From assembly GCF_001189515.2 (NCBI RefSeq), contig NZ_CP012069.2, forward strand, positions 2,418,001 to 2,482,000: a DNA stretch of 64,000 nt, read 5' to 3'. The stretch is from Olsenella sp. oral taxon 807 (lineage in GTDB: Bacteria > Actinomycetota > Coriobacteriia > Coriobacteriales > Atopobiaceae). The notes beneath the pieces were generated by a model, which searched no databases, had not been told where the DNA came from, and saw only the letters and a program-made list of their open reading frames with translations. Below are positions 61,553 to 64,000 of this stretch, piece after piece. The number at the start of each line of letters is the position of its first letter. Position 1 is the first letter of the stretch. The translations under genes were made by a program, and so were the position numbers.

Positions 61553-61889
61553 TTCTCTTCCCCCAATCCTCCCGCAGGGATTTCGCCTTGTCTATCTCGC
61601 TTCTAGGCGTCCTTTGCGTCTTCTTGACAAACCCGTGGGTCAAGATGACCCTGTCGCCGACGGCGATGAAATACATGACCCGGATGATGTCGCTTCCTTG
61701 CACGATGCGCAACTCGAAGATGCCGTCCTCGAGGTACCTCGAATACGGCATCCCCAGCTGGCTGCCATGCTCCTCAAGCAGCTCGAGCCTGCCGAACAAC
61801 TTCGCCTTCATTTTGACGCCGAGCGAGTCGATGAACTTCTCGACCGGCCTGCACCCAGACGAGTCGGTGTAGTAGTCAATCTCGAACAT
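61545..61889 (-). CDS. RelE/HigB-type toxin
   Basis: A 114-residue protein of the phage-derived Gp49-like/HigB family: MFEIDYYTDSSGCRPVEKFIDSL, LFGRLELLEEHGSQLGMPYSRYLEDGIFELRI, RVMYFIAVGDRVILTHGFVKKTQRTP and a C-terminal basic helix. Such toxins cut mRNA on the ribosome. The ATG at 61889 is preferred because the frame upstream runs into the promoter. The toxin precedes the antitoxin, the HigBA order. Confidence 0.92.
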   Translation of the reverse strand: MFEIDYYTDSSGCRPVEKFIDSLGVKMKAKLFGRLELLEEHGSQLGMPYSRYLEDGIFELRIVQGSDIIRVMYFIAVGDRVILTHGFVKKTQRTPRSEIDKAKSLREDWGKRNE

Positions 61890-61908
61890 GTATGTTCTTT
61901 CTGCCGAT

Positions 61909-61939
61909 ATATCATATATGATATTTTTTTGACATACAA
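61909..61939 (-). promoter_or_regulatory. Promoter and palindromic operator of the toxin-antitoxin operon
   Basis: On the operon strand, TTGTAT (61934-61939) and TATGAT (61911-61916) are separated by exactly 17 bp, a good -35/-10 pair. A perfect 16-bp palindrome ATATCATATATGATAT (61909-61924) covers the -10 element, so a bound antitoxin would block transcription. Confidence 0.75.
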
Positions 61940-62015
61940 GCTCGGTGCATAGACGCACGTTCGCTACATGAATCACTTAAAACGGCTCTGAACAGCCAGC
62001 CGAAGAACGTGAAGA

Positions 62016-62090
62016 TTTCTGGGGCACTATGAGATGATCCTCAACTGGGAAAACGTCGCTACGGCGGTACCCCGCAGATTCTCGGGCACG
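62016..62090. repeat. Degenerate inverted copy of repeat family C
   Basis: The reverse complement reads GTTTTCCCAGTTGAG, then a CATAGTGCCCCAGA-like join, matching the spacing of family C units at 23.3 kb and 58.2 kb. CCCCGCAGATTCTCGGG at the other end is a second eroded core. Several mismatches suggest an old copy. Confidence 0.55.
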
Positions 62091-62177
62091 AAAGTCATCG
62101 TCCATGGGGGGCGAAGCTCTAACAGACCCTCAAGTCCGCAGCAAGAGTGCATTTTTTGGTAAAATGCGCTTTTTCTG

Positions 62178-62464
62178 AGAGGCTTCGTGAGCCCGTATGG
62201 GTAGGTGGTGGCGTCACCGCTCCGGTGGCGTGGGCCTCAGGTCCGAGCGCCCTGGCATCACGGGGGCCATGGGGCCGTCGGTGTCGTGGGACCCGTGGTC
62301 CCGCCCGGTCGCGCGAGCGACCGTGGGTATGCAGGAGTGTACACAGATCAGCGAAAATGGCCTCTCGGCGCCGTTTCGGGGCACTTGTGTACACTGTTGC
62401 GCCATTGCGGGCAGACGTGGGGACGCAGGAGTGTACACAGATCGGCGAAAACGGCCTCTCGGCG
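62178..62464. repeat. Repeat family A, cluster 2: one full and one truncated 58-bp unit
   Basis: A full unit lies at 62337-62394. A second begins at 62431 and breaks off near 62464, where family B sequence starts. The left flank from 62178 (GAGGCTTCGTGAG) repeats that of cluster 1. The linker GACGTGGGGACGCA also matches cluster 1 (20181-20194). Confidence 0.88.
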
Positions 62465-62481
62465 CAACCACCGCTCGCATG

Positions 62482-62886
62482 CAGAACGCGCCCTTTGGTG
62501 AGGCCCACACGCAAAATGCGCTTTTCCGTGACGTCGCCCGCCCAGAGTGCGCCCTTCGGTCACGTCGCGGTGGCGTCGCCGGCGCAGAGTGCGGTTTTCT
62601 GTGAGGTGCCGGGTGCAGACTGCGCCTTTACGTGAGGCCGTCTGCGCAGAATGCGCCTTTGCGTGAGGTGGCTCCACGTTTGCGCAGGTGAGGAAAAGCG
62701 CACTCTACGGAAAGGCGCATTCTAGGCGCGGTCCCTCACGGAAAAGCGCACTCTGGGCGCGGGCTCTCACGGAAAAGCGCACTCTGCGCAACCGCCCGAG
62801 TTGCAGAATGCGCACTTTGGTGAGGCCCACACGCAAAATGCGCCTTTCCGTGAGGGCGACACCCCCAGAGTGCGTCTTTACGTGAG
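62482..62886. repeat. Repeat family B, cluster 2: about thirteen 22-bp units in alternating blocks
   Basis: Direct copies start at 62482, 62512, 62542, 62585, 62616 and 62647. Inverted copies end near 62706, 62723, 62755 and 62786. Direct copies resume at 62803, 62834 and 62866. Spacing is 30-43 bp. Scattered forerunners occur at 62142-62181. Family A sequence fuses directly to the last unit near 62895. There is no gene in the interval 61977-63256. Confidence 0.88.
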
Positions 62887-62935
62887 TCGCCGGTTGCAGA
62901 GTGGGGCATTTGCGTATGCTGTTGCGATCCCAAGG

Positions 62936-63102
62936 CCACCCACAACCCAAGCCCACGGCGCAACAGTGTACACAAATGCCCCAAAGTGGCACCGAGAGGT
63001 CATTTTAGCCAATCTGTGTACACTCCTGCGTCATCACCCTGACGGTGAGGCCCACGTCGCCAGGGCAGTGACGCAACCACCCACACGAACTCACGAAGCC
63101 TC
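62936..63102. repeat. Inverted copy of the 19.9-20.1 kb segment, with a family A unit
   Basis: The reverse complement of this segment matches 19911-20090 end to end: the GAGGCTTCGTGAG flank, a GGTTGCGTCA block, a complete 58-bp family A unit (62966-63023) and the exact 30-base tail ending CCTTGGGATC. Small indels make it 167 instead of 180 bp. Confidence 0.9.
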
Positions 63103-63219
63103 AGCTTATGGGTGGCTGCTCTCGGAGCCCGATCGAAAACCAGCCCTATCCCCTCGGTCTGGCCCACATCACCGCATCGGCGAAATCGTCCCCTGAGTCT
63201 TAGGCCCTGAGCTTATAAT

Positions 63220-63235
63220 CTGAACATAGGTTCAG
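63220..63235. promoter_or_regulatory. Dyad and -10-like element before the CAP-domain gene
   Basis: TATAAT occurs at 63214-63219. CTGAAC-ATAG-GTTCAG, a 6-bp perfect dyad, follows directly at 63220-63235, 21 bp before the ATG. A regulator bound there would sit on the transcription start. No good -35 is seen. Confidence 0.45.
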
Positions 63236-63256
63236 TTCTATTCCAAGGGAGGTATC

Positions 63257-64000
63257 ATGAGAAAGAGACCGTTACATACCGTTGCCATGCTACTGGCGCT
63301 TCTCACCCTGGTCATGTTGCCCACGGTGGCGCAGGCGTCGACCACCCAGCGGATCTATCGCCTCTACAACCGGTGGAACGGCGACCACCTCTTCACGAGG
63401 GACTCCGGCGAGCGCGCGGGCCTCATGGGCAGGGGCTGGAGCGACGAGGGCACCGCCTGGGAGGCGCCGGCCTCCGGCGCCAGCGTCTGGAGGCTCTACA
63501 ACCCTTGGTCGGGGGAGCACCTCTACACCACCGACAAGGCCGAGTACGACGGCCTCGCCAGCCGTGGCTGGAGCCGGGAGGGCGTCTCGCTCCACAGCGG
63601 CGGGAAGGCCCCCGTCTACCGCCTCTACAACAGGTGGCTCACGGCGGGGACGCACCTCTACACCACGGACAAGGCCGAGTACGACAGGCTGGTTAAGATC
63701 GGCTGGTCGGGGGAGGGCGTCAAGCTCTACGCCGCCTCCTCGTCGGGCGGCTCGAACCCCGGCAAGCCCTCAAAGCCCGCCAACGGCCAGAGGCTCTTCG
63801 AGTCCCTGGGCGTCAACGTGGGAGCCCTCGCCAGCCAGGCCGAGGCGAAGGGCTACACCGCCGCGGCCGGCTACACGCTCGTCGACGCCGACAACCCCAA
63901 GAGCGCGTTCCACCTCGACAACATACGCAAGGCGCTCACGATAGTGGACCAGACCAACGCCGCCCGCGCGGCGCGCGGGCTTTCCGAGCTCAAGCTCACG
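63257..64000 (+). CDS. Secreted DUF5648-repeat and CAP-domain protein (3' end outside window)
   Basis: The first 248 residues are visible. A signal peptide (MRKRPLHTVAMLLALLTLVM..AQA, cleavage near 27) is followed by three repeats of about 38 residues: RLYNRWNGDHLFTRD, RLYNPWSGEHLYTTDKAEYD and RLYNRWLTAGTHLYTTDKAEYD, each ending GW..EG. These match DUF5648, a probable wall- or sugar-binding module. After a Gly/Ser/Pro linker, the frame enters what looks like a CAP/SCP domain (IVDQTNAARAARGLSELKLT), cut by the edge. AAGGGAGG precedes the ATG. Confidence 0.88.
   Translation, partial: MRKRPLHTVAMLLALLTLVMLPTVAQASTTQRIYRLYNRWNGDHLFTRDSGERAGLMGRGWSDEGTAWEAPASGASVWRLYNPWSGEHLYTTDKAEYDGLASRGWSREGVSLHSGGKAPVYRLYNRWLTAGTHLYTTDKAEYDRLVKIGWSGEGVKLYAASSSGGSNPGKPSKPANGQRLFESLGVNVGALASQAEAKGYTAAAGYTLVDADNPKSAFHLDNIRKALTIVDQTNAARAARGLSELKLT

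Noticed and set aside
1-64000. Complete insertion sequences, prophage or integrase genes
   Set aside because: No transposase with a DDE core, integrase or phage structural gene was recognised; the Rpn and AAA/PD-(D/E)XK genes are the only accessory elements of that sort.

Overview
The window comes from a high-GC Gram-positive chromosome. Gene content (a PrmC-TsaC fusion, a FolP-FolK fusion, an L31 protein with a long Ala/Lys/Glu tail, many zinc-ribbon/TM2 membrane proteins, and a DUF5648-CAP secreted protein) suggests Actinomycetota, class Coriobacteriia, probably an Olsenella/Atopobiaceae relative. That placement is inference; no rRNA gene is present to confirm it. I found no tRNA or rRNA genes, no cas genes and no complete insertion sequence.

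Layout. 1-3.3 kb: a PadR regulator cut by the window edge, a small membrane-protein operon and an AAA-ATPase/PD-(D/E)XK protein. 4.0-6.8 kb: prfA and prmC-tsaC (translation termination and tRNA t6A). 7.0-12.6 kb: a zinc-ribbon membrane protein with near-identical 276-bp internal repeats, followed 18 bp later by a one-piece ABC ATPase-permease. 12.7-19.7 kb: rpmE, coaX, folP-folK, a sirtuin, a patatin, exonuclease III and a PHP phosphoesterase. 20.5-30.5 kb: an unusual group of five more proteins, each opening with a short zinc ribbon followed by different envelope domains (TM2, SPOR-like, PASTA plus C-type lectin, PrsW protease, TM2), interleaved with a GH3 lipoprotein and a class A beta-lactamase-like enzyme. 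31-32.3 kb: an Rpn-type nuclease gene with a duplicated tail. 32.4-38.5 kb: glutaredoxin, crcB, aspS, capA, hisS. 38.9-43.6 kb: a complete trehalose PTS operon (treB, treC) with divergent treR. 43.7-48.7 kb: ilvE and a translationally coupled nadA-nadB-nadC-niaR operon. 48.9-55.3 kb: phosphate transport (DUF47-pit), an ECF sigma factor with a DUF4179 membrane protein, and an alarmone synthetase-response regulator-histidine kinase operon. 55.5-60.2 kb: histidinol-phosphatase-like PHP protein, an XRE-AlaA fusion aminotransferase with a cluster of upstream AGTTCAA boxes, and an ABC exporter. 60.5-62 kb: a decayed Phd-like antitoxin and an intact HigBA-type toxin-antitoxin pair. 63.3 kb to the end: a secreted DUF5648-CAP protein cut by the window edge.

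The gaps between genes carry four separate families of short repeats. Family A is a 58-bp unit bounded by GTGTACAC; family B is a 22-bp unit (AGAATGCGC..TTT..CGTGAGG) arranged in facing arrays; family C is a 62-bp tandem unit; family D is a direct/inverted CACTGCCACTCG cluster. Families A, B and C meet at 62.0-63.1 kb, and a 170-180 bp segment there is an inverted copy of one at 19.9-20.1 kb.

The strongest candidate for an undescribed system is the zinc-ribbon envelope cluster: proteins with a shared cytoplasmic tag and different wall-facing domains, next to a membrane protease and wall-active enzymes. Function is inferred from domains only.
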